From Pararhizobium_B sp963760965 (GTDB lineage Bacteria > Pseudomonadota > Alphaproteobacteria > Rhizobiales > Rhizobiaceae), in NCBI GenBank assembly GCA_963760965.1, contig CAVXEW010000013.1, positions 682,001-746,000 on the forward strand: DNA of 64,000 nucleotides, in the 5' to 3' direction. The notes below the pieces were generated by a model. The model had not been told where the DNA came from, ran no database searches, and worked only from the letters and a program-made list of their open reading frames with translations. Positions 55,085-64,000 of the stretch are shown here, in pieces. Position numbers and translations under genes: made by a program. Each line of letters opens with the position of its first letter. The stretch's first letter is position 1.

Positions 55085-55617
55085 TCCGGCAAGACCCGAC
55101 GCACATGCCCAAGGTGGCTGGCGGAATACGGCGGTCCGGGCATGTTCCTTCAATACTCGAGGAAGTGCGCCTATCCTGCTGTTCTGCAATGCCGACTTCT
55201 GGGCGGTTGCTTCGGTTTCCTGGTCTCCGGGCGATCCCTCGTGTCGTGTTCCGGAAGCGCCGTCGGGTGAAGGATCATGGTGAGCACGGCCGGCAACCCG
55301 GGATCGTGTCATGGCGCAAGCGTCCGGCTTCCGCGGCGAAGACTTGTCCGAGGCTTTCGGGTTCGCCGTTTCCGCTGCCGATTGCCGCAGTGCGGGGTTG
55401 CCACCGACTCAACTCTCTGATTCCTTGGGGTAAAGCACATCAACGAGTGAGTTGCGGGAAGGAAACTCGCGCGGGGGGCGCTTGCATGTCGCGGGCGGCG
55501 GGACTCGTAGTCCGTCTGTTGATCGCGGCCGTTGTCCGTGCGTGTTCCGGCGGTCGGTCCGGAGTTCGTGCAGCGTGAACGCGGACGGTCTGCGGGCCGA
55601 CGCCAGAGGGGAAACGA
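55085..55617. other. 533-nt gap inside the dcw cluster (murB-ddl)
   Basis: No frame with convincing coding character is present on either strand. A 30-codon frame at 55486-55578 has a hydrophobic core but no ribosome-binding site or recognisable family. The region probably holds a promoter for ddl-ftsQAZ and its leader; I could not single out one promoter by eye. No strong terminator is seen after murB. Confidence 0.55.
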
Positions 55618-56545
55618 ATGGGCGCCAAGCATGTCGCTGTCCTGATGGGAGGTTTTTCTTCCGAGCGGCAGGTCAGTCTCTGGTCCGGAAGTGCCTGTGC
55701 CGATGAGCTCGAACGGGTCGGCTATCGCGTCACGCGGGTGGATGTCGACCGGACCATCGCCTCGGTTCTGGCGGACCTGAGGCCGGACGTGGTGTTCAAC
55801 GCGCTCCACGGGCCCTATGGCGAGGACGGCAAGATCCAGGGCATCCTCGAATATCTCCAGATCCCCTACACCCATTCCGGCGTGCTTGCTTCCGCGCTCG
55901 CGATGGACAAGCAGCAGGCCAAGCGGGTTGCCGCGTCGGTCGGCATTCCGGTCGCCGAGGCGAAAGTGATGGACCGCCTCGACTTCACTTCCGTCCATCC
56001 GATGAAGCCGCCCTACGTCGTCAAGCCGGTGAACGAGGGGTCGAGCTTCGGCGTGGTGATCGTGGACGAGGGGCAGTCGCATCCGCCGCAGGTCATTACC
56101 GTCGCCGGAATGGAAGTACGGCGACCGGGTCATGGTCGAGCGGTTCGTCTACGGCCGGGAACTTACGTGTGCGGTGATGGGCGACGTGGCGCTGGGCGTG
56201 ACGGAGATCCTGCCTCAGGGGCACAGCTTCTACGACTTCGATTCGAAGTACGCGAAAGGCGGTTCAAAACACGACTGCCCCGCGAAAATTAAACCAAATA
56301 TTTACCAAAAAATACAAAGCTTGTCGCTCAAGGCGCACCAAGCGATCGGCTGCCGCGGGGTCTCCCGCTCGGACTTTCGTTATGACGACCGTTTCTCCGA
56401 GGGCGGTGAGATTGTCTGGCTCGAAATCAACACCCAGCCCGGAATGACGGCGACGTCGCTGGTGCCCGAACTGGCGGCCCTTGCGGGCCACTCCTTTGGT
56501 GAGTTCCTCGGTTGGATGGTGGAGGACGCTTCGTGTTTTCGGTAG
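55618..56545 (+). pseudogene. ddl: D-alanine--D-alanine ligase, one frameshift
   Basis: ATP-grasp ligase that makes D-Ala-D-Ala for MurF. Repaired length 308 aa, typical of the family. The ATG follows GAGGGG. Coding runs intact to PPQVIT, breaks at 56101, and resumes as SPEWKYGDRVMVERFVYGRELT. Deleting the single G at 56101 restores the frame. Later motifs are conserved (DFDSKYAKGGSKH, CRGVSRSDFRYD, WLEINTQPGMT). The enzyme is essential in bacteria with one copy, so a one-base sequence error is the likeliest cause; a second ddl elsewhere would be the alternative. AT-rich stretch at 56284-56322 (KIKPNIYQKIQ) is in-frame coding. Overlaps the ftsQ start. Confidence 0.9.
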
Positions 56546-57492
56546 GTGGTGGCAATTCGGAAAGACCGGCCGTGCCGGATCGCCGCCTCGGTTCGTCCCG
56601 GTCTCCCGTGCTGCCGCGGCCGCTGCGCAGGACGGCGCGGTTCGTCGGGGCGCTGGCGAGTGGCCAGTACGTGTTTCCGCGATATGCCGGCACCGTCTCG
56701 CTCGTGCTCCTGTTCGGCCTGACGGGCGTTTGCGGCGTCATTCTCGGCGGGCACACCCATGCCGCGCTGGAGGCGACGAGCAGCACGCTTGGTTTCGCCG
56801 TCGACCGGGTGAACGTCACCGGCAATGTCGAGACGTCCGATATCGACGTTCTCCAGCAGCTTCGCCTCGACGGCGACACCTCGATACTCACGATGAGCGT
56901 CCACCAGGCGCGCGCGGCGCTGATGCAGTTGCCGTGGGTCGCCGACGCGGAAGTGCGGAAGGTCTATCCCGACGCCGTCGACGTGAAGCTCAAGGAGCGC
57001 AAGGCCTTCGCGATCTGGCAGCATGGCCAGGATCTGTCGCTGATCGAGCGTGACGGGAGCGTGATCGCGCCGTTCGTGCAGGGCAGCAAGTTTTCCGGCC
57101 TGCCTCTCTACGTCGGTCTCGGAGCGGAGGCGGCGGCTGCGCATTTCGACGGCATCCTGTCCAACTGGCCGGGCCTGCGGTCCCGGCTTCGGGCGATCGT
57201 GCGGGTCTCCGACCGGCGCTGGAATCTCGTCTTCAAAAACGGCATCACCGTCAAGCTTCCGCACACTCGCGTCGCGCAGGCTCTCGAGGACCTGAACGTG
57301 ATGGATCGCGAGCGCTCGATCCTTTCTCGCGACATCGTGGCGGTCGATCTTCGTCTCGGCGACCGCGTCACAGTGCAGCTGACCCCGCAGGCGGCGGAGC
57401 GCCGGCAGGCCGAGATCAAGGCGCGGGACAAGGCTCTGAAGAAGGCCGAGCACGAAGCTTGGAACAAGACGAAGGCAGGTAATCAGGCATGA
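56533..57492 (+). CDS. ftsQ: Cell division protein FtsQ
   Basis: Bitopic divisome scaffold, 319 aa from the GTG at 56533, which has GGAGG 8 nt upstream; a TTG at 56512 would add seven residues. One membrane helix (about residues 53-75) is followed by a POTRA domain (VDRVNVTGNVETSDIDVLQQL) and the FtsQ beta domain (WVADAEVRKVYPDAVDVKLKER, then WQHGQDLSLIERDG). It links early and late division proteins and binds FtsL and FtsB. Basic C-terminal tail. Overlaps ddl by 13 nt and ftsA by 4 nt. Confidence 0.94.
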   Translation: MFSVGGGNSERPAVPDRRLGSSRSPVLPRPLRRTARFVGALASGQYVFPRYAGTVSLVLLFGLTGVCGVILGGHTHAALEATSSTLGFAVDRVNVTGNVETSDIDVLQQLRLDGDTSILTMSVHQARAALMQLPWVADAEVRKVYPDAVDVKLKERKAFAIWQHGQDLSLIERDGSVIAPFVQGSKFSGLPLYVGLGAEAAAAHFDGILSNWPGLRSRLRAIVRVSDRRWNLVFKNGITVKLPHTRVAQALEDLNVMDRERSILSRDIVAVDLRLGDRVTVQLTPQAAERRQAEIKARDKALKKAEHEAWNKTKAGNQA

Positions 57493-58820
57493 GTTTCCTC
57501 GGCTCCGCGTCTTTCGGACTTCCGCGGCTGAGGCCGCTCTCGCTCAAGCGGGCGAGCACGGTGACCGTTCTCGACATCGGTTCGTCGAAGATCGTCTGCA
57601 TGATCGGCCAGCTGACACCGCGCGAGGGCGGCCAGCTGCTGGCCGGCCGCACCCATCGCGTCGAGGTGGTAGGCATCGGACATCAGAAGTCGCGCGGCAT
57701 CAAGGGCGGCGTCATCGTCGACCTCGACGCCGTGGAAGGCGCCATCCGGCTGGCCGTGGACGCGGCGGAACGCATGGCTGGCGTCACCGTCGATTCGCTC
57801 ATCGTCAACGTCTCGTCGGGTCGCCTTCGCAGCGACGTCTACTCGGCCGCCATCGATCTTGGCGGGCACGAGGTCGATGCGGCGGACCTGCGCCGTGTCC
57901 TGGCCACGGCAGCGCAGCAATCCATCACCGACGAGCATGCGGCCCTGCATTCGCTCGCGACCGGCTTCGCGCTCGACGGCGAGCGCGGCATCCGCGACCC
58001 GCTGGGCATGTTCGGAGACGAGCTCGGCGTGGACATGCACGTCGTGACCGCCGAGAAGGCGCCGCTGAAGAACATCGAACTCTGCATCAATCGCGCGCAT
58101 CTTACGGTCGAGGCAATGGTCGTCACGCCGTATGCCAGCGGGCTCGCGGCGCTCGTCGACGACGAGATCGAGATGGGGTGCGCGGCGATCGACATGGGCG
58201 GCGGCACGACGACCATTTCAGTCTTTGCCGAAGGGCGCTTCGTCCATTCGGACGCCATTGCAATCGGCGGGTATCACGTCACCAGCGACCTTGCGCGCGG
58301 CCTGTCGACGCCTTTCGAGGATGCCGAGCGGCTCAAGGTGGTTCACGGGACGGCGCTGTCCGTCGGCGCCGACGATCGGGAGCCGGTGCCTGTTCCTCCC
58401 ATGGGCGAGGACGAACGCGACCAGCCGACGCACGTGCCGCGAGCGCTCGTGGGGAAGATCGTTTCGGCTCGCGTCGAGGAAACGCTGGAGCTCATCCGCG
58501 ATCGCCTGCAGCGCTCCGGCTATGGCCCGGTGGTCGGCAAGCGGGTCGTGCTGACCGGCGGGGCGAGCCAGCTCACCGGCATGGCGGACGCGGCGAGGCG
58601 CATCCTCGCGCGAAACGTCCGGATCGGCCGCCCGCTCGGAGTTGCGGGGCTTCCGGTGGCAGCGAAGGGGCCGGCGTTCTCCACCGCCGTCGGCCTGATG
58701 ATCTACCCGCAGGTCGCAGACATCGAGATCCACAGTCCCGGGCGCAGCAGTCTGGCGTCCGTGGCCGGGACGGGAAATCGCATTGCCCGAATGGGGCAGT
58801 GGCTGAAGCAGAGTTTCTAG
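57489..58820 (+). CDS. ftsA: Cell division protein FtsA
   Basis: Actin-like ATPase that tethers FtsZ to the membrane, 443 aa. Phosphate 1 motif VLDIGSSKIVCMI (about residues 25-37) and phosphate 2 motif AIDMGGGTTTISVF. A 1C-domain insertion (AERMAGVTVDSLIVNVSSG) and adenosine motif VLTGGASQLTGM are present. The C-terminal amphipathic membrane helix (GNRIARMGQWLKQSF) is clear. Starts in the ftsQ stop. A 57-nt gap with AGGAAGG leads to ftsZ. Confidence 0.97.
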   Translation: MSFLGSASFGLPRLRPLSLKRASTVTVLDIGSSKIVCMIGQLTPREGGQLLAGRTHRVEVVGIGHQKSRGIKGGVIVDLDAVEGAIRLAVDAAERMAGVTVDSLIVNVSSGRLRSDVYSAAIDLGGHEVDAADLRRVLATAAQQSITDEHAALHSLATGFALDGERGIRDPLGMFGDELGVDMHVVTAEKAPLKNIELCINRAHLTVEAMVVTPYASGLAALVDDEIEMGCAAIDMGGGTTTISVFAEGRFVHSDAIAIGGYHVTSDLARGLSTPFEDAERLKVVHGTALSVGADDREPVPVPPMGEDERDQPTHVPRALVGKIVSARVEETLELIRDRLQRSGYGPVVGKRVVLTGGASQLTGMADAARRILARNVRIGRPLGVAGLPVAAKGPAFSTAVGLMIYPQVADIEIHSPGRSSLASVAGTGNRIARMGQWLKQSF

Positions 58821-58877
58821 GAATTCAACGATTGGCCGACGCGGCGAGGCGGCCAGAACCAGGAAGGAATGGGTGCC

Positions 58878-60572
58878 ATGACTATCAATCTGCAAAAGCC
58901 GGACATCACCGAGCTTAAACCCCGCATCACCGTCTTCGGCGTGGGCGGCGGCGGCGGCAACGCCGTCAACAACATGATCAACGCCGGGCTCCAGGGCGTC
59001 GACTTCGTCGTGGCCAATACCGATGCCCAGGCGCTGTCGATGACAAGGTCCGACCGCATCATCCAGATGGGCGTGGCGGTGACGGAGGGTCTCGGTGCCG
59101 GCTCGCAGCCCGAAGTCGGCCGGGCCGCAGCGGAAGAGTGCATCGACGAGATCGTCGACCATCTCTCGGGAACGCACATGTGCTTCGTCACCGCCGGCAT
59201 GGGCGGCGGCACGGGCACCGGCGCGGCGCCGGTCGTCGCGGCTGCGGCGCGCAACAAGGGCATCCTGACCGTCGGCGTCGTCACCAAGCCGTTCCATTTC
59301 GAAGGCCAGCGGCGCATGCGCATCGCCAATTCGGGTATCGAGGAGCTGCAGAAGTGCGTCGACACCCTGATCGTCATCCCGAACCAGAACCTCTTCCGCA
59401 TCGCCAATGACAAGACGACGTTCGCGGACGCCTTCGGCATGGCCGACCAGGTCCTCTATTCGGGCGTCGCCTGCATCACGGACCTGATGGTCAAGGAAGG
59501 GCTGATCAACCTCGACTTCGCGGACGTGCGTTCCGTCATGCGCGAGATGGGCCGTGCGATGATGGGCACCGGCGAGGCTTCCGGCGAAGGACGCGCGATG
59601 GCGGCTGCCGAAGCGGCGATCGCCAACCCGCTGCTCGACGAGACCTCGATGAAGGGCGCGCAGGGCCTGCTGATCTCCATCACCGGCGGTCGCGACCTGA
59701 CCCTGTTCGAGGTGGACGAGGCAGCGACACGCATCCGCGAGGAGGTCGATCCGGACGCCAACATCATCCTCGGCGCTACCTTCGACGAGGAGCTGGAAGG
59801 TCTCATCCGGGTCTCGGTCGTCGCCACCGGCATCGATCGCGAGGCTGCCGAATTCGAGAACCGCCACGCCGAGTTGCGCCAGATGGCGCGCCCGGCCGCA
59901 CGCTCGGCCGCAATGCCCAGCCGCCAGGCGGCGCCGGCTCCGGCCGCCGCACCGGCCGCAGCGGCCCAGAAGGCAGATCCGATCGCGGATACCATCCGCA
60001 CAGCCGAGGTCGAGGCCGACGCTGTACCTGCCGTGGCGCAGAACCTCGAGAAGGCCGCAGCAGGCCAGGAAGACGAGGGCTTCCGTCCGCAAAGCCGCCT
60101 GTTCACGGCGCCGCGTCCGGCCGAAGCCCCGGCTCCGGTGCGCGCGCCGGCGGCTGCACCTTCGGTGGACACGGAAGCTGCCGAGCCGAGGGTTCGCGAG
60201 CGCGCCGAGCATGCCCGCATGCCGAACGTCGAGGACTTCCCGCCGGTCGTGCAGGCGGAGATGGAACGCAAGTCCGCGCCGGCGGCCGCCCATCATCAGG
60301 ACGAGCGCGGTGCGATGGGCCTGCTGAAGAGAATCACGAATTCCCTGGGCCGCCGCGAGGACGAAATTCCACACGAAATGCCCGCCCAGCCGGCAGGCCG
60401 CGGAAGCGAGCAGCCGGCACCCCAGCGCCAGCTTTCCCCGGAGGCGAGCGTTTACGCGCCGCGGCGGGGACCGGTACGGGAGGACCAGGGACGTCCGGCG
60501 CCGGCAGCCCGTCAAAGCCACGACGACGATCAGCTCGAGATTCCCGCCTTTCTGAGGCGGCAGTCCAACTGA
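58878..60572 (+). CDS. ftsZ: Cell division protein FtsZ
   Basis: Tubulin-like GTPase forming the division ring, 564 aa, longer than E. coli FtsZ (383) because of an Ala/Pro-rich linker (about residues 320-545), as is usual in rhizobia. Nucleotide motifs: GVGGGGGNAVNNMI at 21-34 and GGGTGTG at 109-115. The T7 catalytic loop NLDFADVRSVM is present. The conserved C-terminal peptide is DQLEIPAFLRRQ, the site for FtsA contact. ATG 58878 is preferred over 58869, which lies 1 nt from the AGGAAGG site. Confidence 0.98.
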   Translation: MTINLQKPDITELKPRITVFGVGGGGGNAVNNMINAGLQGVDFVVANTDAQALSMTRSDRIIQMGVAVTEGLGAGSQPEVGRAAAEECIDEIVDHLSGTHMCFVTAGMGGGTGTGAAPVVAAAARNKGILTVGVVTKPFHFEGQRRMRIANSGIEELQKCVDTLIVIPNQNLFRIANDKTTFADAFGMADQVLYSGVACITDLMVKEGLINLDFADVRSVMREMGRAMMGTGEASGEGRAMAAAEAAIANPLLDETSMKGAQGLLISITGGRDLTLFEVDEAATRIREEVDPDANIILGATFDEELEGLIRVSVVATGIDREAAEFENRHAELRQMARPAARSAAMPSRQAAPAPAAAPAAAAQKADPIADTIRTAEVEADAVPAVAQNLEKAAAGQEDEGFRPQSRLFTAPRPAEAPAPVRAPAAAPSVDTEAAEPRVRERAEHARMPNVEDFPPVVQAEMERKSAPAAAHHQDERGAMGLLKRITNSLGRREDEIPHEMPAQPAGRGSEQPAPQRQLSPEASVYAPRRGPVREDQGRPAPAARQSHDDDQLEIPAFLRRQSN

Positions 60573-60595
60573 CCGAAGAAGTCGGCTTTGAAACG

Positions 60596-60632
60596 TTCCC
60601 GGCGCGGCCCAGGCACCCGGCCGCGTCGGGAA
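60596..60632 (+). terminator. Candidate terminator after ftsZ
   Basis: Fourteen-base stem with one G-U wobble, arms 60596-60609 and 60619-60632, 9-nt loop, starting 24 nt after the ftsZ stop. A T5 run follows about 16 nt later (60648-60652), so termination may be weak. Confidence 0.55.
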
Positions 60633-60710
60633 TGTTACTTTGCTGTTTTTCCACAGGAAATTTCGACCCTGATTGTCGTCAAACCGTAATATACAGAAAA
60701 AAAGCGTGAT

Positions 60711-60739
60711 TTGGTTTGTCGGAGGCGAGCGCCTATTTT
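60711..60739 (+). promoter_or_regulatory. Candidate lpxC promoter
   Basis: TTGGTT (60711-60716), 17-nt spacer, TATTTT (60734-60739), about 120 nt before lpxC, in the AT-richer 293-nt gap after ftsZ. It would separate lpxC expression from the dcw operon. Found by eye. Confidence 0.4.
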
Positions 60740-60865
60740 CTGCCGTGAAATTCGGGGTCGGGGCAAAAAAGAGTCGTAAAGCGGCCTGTTACAACGCCCT
60801 TTGTATGGACGGGACATTCGGCGTCACGCGTTCGAGAATGCTCCAGCGGGATTTATGGGCGAGCC

Positions 60866-61822
60866 ATGACGACTGACCTTCGCGGCTATCAAACTACGAT
60901 TTCGAGACCTGTTTCGCTGTCCGGCGTGGGCGTTCACTCCGGTCAACCGGTCTCTCTTACGTTCCTTCCTGCGGACGCCGACAAGGGCATAGTGTTCCAC
61001 CGCAAGCTGGAAAACGGCACGACGGTCGAGTTGCAGGCGATCGCTTCGCAAGTGGTTTCGACGGACCTCTGCACCGTGCTCGGCGGGGCGGGCGAGGGCG
61101 CAGTCGCGACGGTGGAGCATGTGATGTCGGCACTCTATGCGCTTGGCATTGACAACATCGCCCTGGAGATCGACGGCAGCGAAGTGCCGATCATGGACGG
61201 AAGCGCTGCCGTGTTCATCGAGTCGCTCGACCGGGCCGGCCGGATCGTTCACGCGGCGCGACGGCGCTACATCCGGGTGCTTCGACCGGTGCGCGTCGAG
61301 ATGGGCGGTTCCTGGGCAGAGTTCGTGCCGCACGAAGGCACGCGTTTCGAGATCGACATCGATTTCGACAGCGCGCTGATCGGACGCCAGAGCTGGAAGG
61401 GTGAACTCAACGCGGAAGCCTTCCGTCGCGAGCTGGCGCGGGCACGAACGTTCGGCTTCATGCGCGACGTGGAGCGCCTTTGGGCCTCCGGCCATGCGCT
61501 CGGTTCCTCTCTGGAAAATTCGCTCGTCATTTCCGACGAGGATACGGTCATCAATGCGGAGGGGCTGCGGTTCTCCGACGAGTTCGTCCGCCACAAGACC
61601 GTCGACGCGATCGGCGATCTTGCGCTTGCGGGCGCCCAGTTTCTCGGCTGCTACCGGTCGTATCGCGGTGGTCACAAGCTGAATTCGGCGGCGCTGCGCG
61701 CCCTGCTGGCCGATGCGGATGCCTACGAGATCGTCGAGACTCCGGGGCGCTCCGCGCCGGCCGGGCGCAAGGGCGAGATGATTCGCGTGGCTTCGCCTGC
61801 GTTCGCGCCCTGGGCCATCTAG
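60866..61822 (+). CDS. lpxC: UDP-3-O-acyl-GlcNAc deacetylase LpxC
   Basis: Zinc deacetylase for the committed step of lipid A synthesis, 318 aa. Zinc ligands are His85 (VEHVMSAL), His243 and Asp247 (RHKTVDAIGD); the catalytic base is His270 (GGHKLNSAAL). The GVGVHSG turn near residue 20 is conserved. No strong ribosome-binding site is seen before the ATG. It functionally complements the acpXL-lpxXL cluster at the other end of the window: both build lipid A. Confidence 0.97.
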   Translation: MTTDLRGYQTTISRPVSLSGVGVHSGQPVSLTFLPADADKGIVFHRKLENGTTVELQAIASQVVSTDLCTVLGGAGEGAVATVEHVMSALYALGIDNIALEIDGSEVPIMDGSAAVFIESLDRAGRIVHAARRRYIRVLRPVRVEMGGSWAEFVPHEGTRFEIDIDFDSALIGRQSWKGELNAEAFRRELARARTFGFMRDVERLWASGHALGSSLENSLVISDEDTVINAEGLRFSDEFVRHKTVDAIGDLALAGAQFLGCYRSYRGGHKLNSAALRALLADADAYEIVETPGRSAPAGRKGEMIRVASPAFAPWAI

Positions 61823-61965
61823 CAGGCCATCTTTCACACAGGGACGCACGGAACGTCACAAAATCGCGGCAATGTCCACGCAAGGCGTTGCAGTGACGTG
61901 GTGTTTGCGTCTAGAAAACGCGCAATTCGGCGGCGCCGGAACGGCGGAATACGGGGTTGATTCGC

Positions 61966-62835
61966 ATGATTCTTGCACAGATGCGCGCTGGCAACAGGCC
62001 GGGCAGAGGTCTCCTTGTCGCGGTTGGCCTGCTGGCTGCTGGCGGACTGCTGACGGCGTGCGGCAACAAGCCGGACATAGACATCACCGCCTACGCTGTG
62101 CAGTCGGATCCCCCGGACGTGCTGTTCAACCAGGGGCTCGCCAACATGAAGGCCGGCCGTTTCTCCGAGGCCAGCCGCAAGTTCGAGGCGGTCGACAAGG
62201 AGCATCCCTATTCGGAATATTCCCGGAAGGCGATCCTGATGAATGCCTGGGTGAAATACCGCGACGGCGACTACACCGGAGCGGTGAGCAACGGCAAGCG
62301 ATACCTGAATCTCTATCCGACCAGCGACGACGCGGCCTACGCGCAGTACATCGTCGGGCTTGCGTACTACCGGCAGATTCCGGACATCACCCGTGACCAG
62401 ACCACTTCGCGCCAGACGATCCAGGCGATGACGGACCTCGTCGATCATTACCCCAAGTCGCAGTACGTCCCGGACGCGGAGGAGAAGATCCGGTTCGCGC
62501 GCGACCAGCTTGCCGGCAAGGACATGCAGGTTGGCCGGTACTATCAGGAGCGCAAGGAATATCTTGCGGCGATCAACCGCTACCGCGACGTGGTGGAGAA
62601 CTACTCGAACACCCGGCAGATCGAGGAAGCTCTGGCGAGGCTGGTGGAGTGCTACTACGCGCTCGGCCTGACGAGCGAGGCGCAGACGGCCGCGGCGGTG
62701 CTCGGTCACAACTACCCGCAAAGCAAGTGGTACAAGGATTCCTACACTCTCCTGGAATCGAAGGGTCTCAAGCCACGGCAGAACCCGGGCTCGTGGCTCT
62801 CCAAAGCCGCCGGCAAGCTGGTCGGCGCGAACTGA
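61966..62835 (+). CDS. bamD: Outer membrane assembly lipoprotein BamD
   Basis: Essential lipoprotein of the BAM complex that inserts beta-barrel proteins, 289 aa. The signal ends LTAC, giving lipidated Cys32. Five TPR-like helical repeats follow (FNQGLANMKAGRFSEASRKFE, YPTSDDAAYAQYIVGLAYYRQ and similar). ATG 61966 has GGGG 9 nt upstream; TTG 61957 is an alternative. Its clients include the barrel protein encoded at 10812 (general knowledge of BAM). Standard rhizobial position between lpxC and recN. Confidence 0.95.
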   Translation: MILAQMRAGNRPGRGLLVAVGLLAAGGLLTACGNKPDIDITAYAVQSDPPDVLFNQGLANMKAGRFSEASRKFEAVDKEHPYSEYSRKAILMNAWVKYRDGDYTGAVSNGKRYLNLYPTSDDAAYAQYIVGLAYYRQIPDITRDQTTSRQTIQAMTDLVDHYPKSQYVPDAEEKIRFARDQLAGKDMQVGRYYQERKEYLAAINRYRDVVENYSNTRQIEEALARLVECYYALGLTSEAQTAAAVLGHNYPQSKWYKDSYTLLESKGLKPRQNPGSWLSKAAGKLVGAN

Positions 62836-63007
62836 GCTTCCCGTCCACGGATGCCTGAAGATCTGGGCCGCGGCCATCATGAGGTGGCCGTTGCCTGTTC
62901 AGGACGGTTCCAAATGGCAGGCTGGTGCCGTATGAATTCGCATCGGTGTGTGAGTCGGCGTCCGGCGTCTCCGGTGTCCGGGGCGGGCCATCAGGCTGAA
63001 GGAACCC

Positions 63008-64000
63008 ATGCTCGTACAGCTTTCGATCCGCGACATCGTCCTGATCGAGCGGCTTGATCTTGTCTTCGACGACGGCCTGTCGGTGCTGACCGGCGAGACC
63101 GGCGCGGGCAAGTCGATCCTTCTCGACAGCCTCTCGCTGGCTCTTGGAGGGCGCGGCGACGCAGGGCTCGTCCGTCACGGCGCGGAGCGGGGGCAGGTGA
63201 CCGCCGTCTTCGACGTCCCGGCAAGTCATCCGGCCCGTACGTTGATCGCGGAGAACGGGCTCGACCACGAAGGCGACCTCATCTTCCGGCGCGTGCAATC
63301 CGCGGACGGGCGCACGCGGGTTTTCATAAATGACCAGCCGGCGAGCGTCGCGCTGATGAGGCAGGCCGGCCAGCGCCTCGTGGAAATCCACGGCCAGCAT
63401 GACGACCGGGCGCTCGTCGAGGCCGATGCCCACCGGCAGTTGCTGGACGCCTTCGGAGGCCTGGGCGAAGAGGTCGAGGCCCTGGGCCGCCTTCACCGGA
63501 ACTGGCGGGAACGGGAGAAGGCACTGCGCGATCATCGTGCGCGGGTCGAGGCGGCGGCGCGCGAGGCCGACTATCTGCGCTCGTCGGTCGAAGAACTGGA
63601 AGCGCTCGCGCCCGTCGACGGAGAGGAAGACGAACTCGCTGAAAAGCGCGCCGCCATGATGAAGGCGGAAAAGATCGCGACGGACATCGGCGAGGCCGAT
63701 TCGGTCCTCTCCGGCAATGCCTCCCCGGTTCCGGCGATCAGCTCGCTGCTGCGCCGGCTGGAGCGCAAGGCGGCGGAGGTGCCGGGGCTGCTCGACGATA
63801 CGATCGCCGCGCTCGACACGGCGGTCAACGCACTTGCCGAAGCGCAGATGGCGGTGGAGGCGGCGCTGCGCAATGCAGAGTTCGAGCCGCGCGATCTGGA
63901 GCTGGCCGAGGAACGGCTGTTCGCGCTGCGTGCGGCGTCGCGGAAATACTCCGTGCCGGTGTCCGAGCTGCCGGCGCTCGCCGCCCGGATGATCGAGGAT
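63008..64000 (+). CDS. recN: DNA repair protein RecN (partial, 3' end missing)
   Basis: SMC-like ATPase of double-strand-break repair; the first 331 codons are in the window and the frame is open at the edge (full length about 550). Walker A GETGAGKS spans residues 29-36, after the hydrophobic LSIRDIVLIERLDL start typical of RecN. The Q-loop region VEIHGQHDDRALV and the beginning of the coiled-coil arm (from about residue 160) are visible. Walker B and the signature motif lie beyond the edge. An ATG with GAAGGAAC upstream is used. Confidence 0.95.
   Translation, partial: MLVQLSIRDIVLIERLDLVFDDGLSVLTGETGAGKSILLDSLSLALGGRGDAGLVRHGAERGQVTAVFDVPASHPARTLIAENGLDHEGDLIFRRVQSADGRTRVFINDQPASVALMRQAGQRLVEIHGQHDDRALVEADAHRQLLDAFGGLGEEVEALGRLHRNWREREKALRDHRARVEAAAREADYLRSSVEELEALAPVDGEEDELAEKRAAMMKAEKIATDIGEADSVLSGNASPVPAISSLLRRLERKAAEVPGLLDDTIAALDTAVNALAEAQMAVEAALRNAEFEPRDLELAEERLFALRAASRKYSVPVSELPALAARMIED

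Noticed and set aside
55486..55578. Thirty-codon hydrophobic frame in the murB-ddl gap as a small membrane protein
   Set aside because: No ribosome-binding site, no conserved motif, and Arg-rich ends typical of random high-GC frames.
58898..58982. Possible anomalous glycine-rich loop in FtsZ (GGGGG rather than GGAGG)
   Set aside because: GVGGGGGNAV is the normal form in E. coli and many alphaproteobacteria, so nothing is unusual.

Overview
The window is high-GC, gene-dense chromosomal DNA of an alphaproteobacterium of the order Hyphomicrobiales (Rhizobiales), most likely a Mesorhizobium or other Phyllobacteriaceae relative. Three things support this: a complete acpXL to lpxXL cluster for the very-long-chain acyl group of lipid A, the betaine-lipid pair btaAB, and a dcw cell-division cluster in the rhizobial order ending ftsZ - lpxC - bamD - recN. 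The genus is inferred from protein resemblance only. No insertion sequence, prophage, CRISPR array, tRNA or rRNA was seen.

Layout. Positions 20-5411 hold the leftward acpXL-fabZXL-fabF2XL-fabF1XL-adh2XL-lpxXL operon with a recognisable promoter. Positions 5506-11477 carry housekeeping and accessory genes: a GNAT acetyltransferase, gnd, a divergent XRE regulator/methyltransferase pair, purU and an outer-membrane barrel protein with a strong terminator. Positions 11572-14109 encode a split membrane glucose-dehydrogenase-type PQQ enzyme. Positions 14404-20934 form an osmoadaptation block: a BCCT transporter followed by the three-gene N-acetylglutaminylglutamine amide (NAGGN) operon. Positions 21056-28960 hold a histidine kinase, GST, UDG-like protein, Lrp regulator, DMT exporter, ornithine-type decarboxylase, a lytic transglycosylase and a GH25 lipoprotein. 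Positions 29158-33311 carry btaB-btaA and a divergent LtaS-like sulfatase-fold protein with a candidate Pho box between them. Positions 33321-40289 hold a cupin, a fused 5-oxoprolinase, a small lipoprotein, a TerB-J-domain protein, an amidase and a lytic transglycosylase.

From 40461 onward come rnpB (RNase P RNA), a four-repeat MraZ operator, and then mraZ-rsmH-ftsL-ftsI-murE-murF-mraY-murD-ftsW-murG-murC-murB-(533-nt gap)-ddl-ftsQ-ftsA-ftsZ, lpxC, bamD and recN, which runs off the right edge. Many dcw genes overlap by 1-4 nt, implying coupled translation.

Three genes (PQQ dehydrogenase, NAGGN amidotransferase, ddl) are each broken by one small indel with intact coding on both sides. ddl is normally essential, so sequence error is the simplest explanation for at least that one. 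I found no convincing wholly new system. The most interesting leads are the reverse-oriented 10-bp-phased MraZ repeats, a perfect palindrome overlapping the NAGGN promoter, the cysteine-less ketosynthase FabF2XL, the Pho-box-like site between btaA and the sulfatase, and the split PQQ dehydrogenase.
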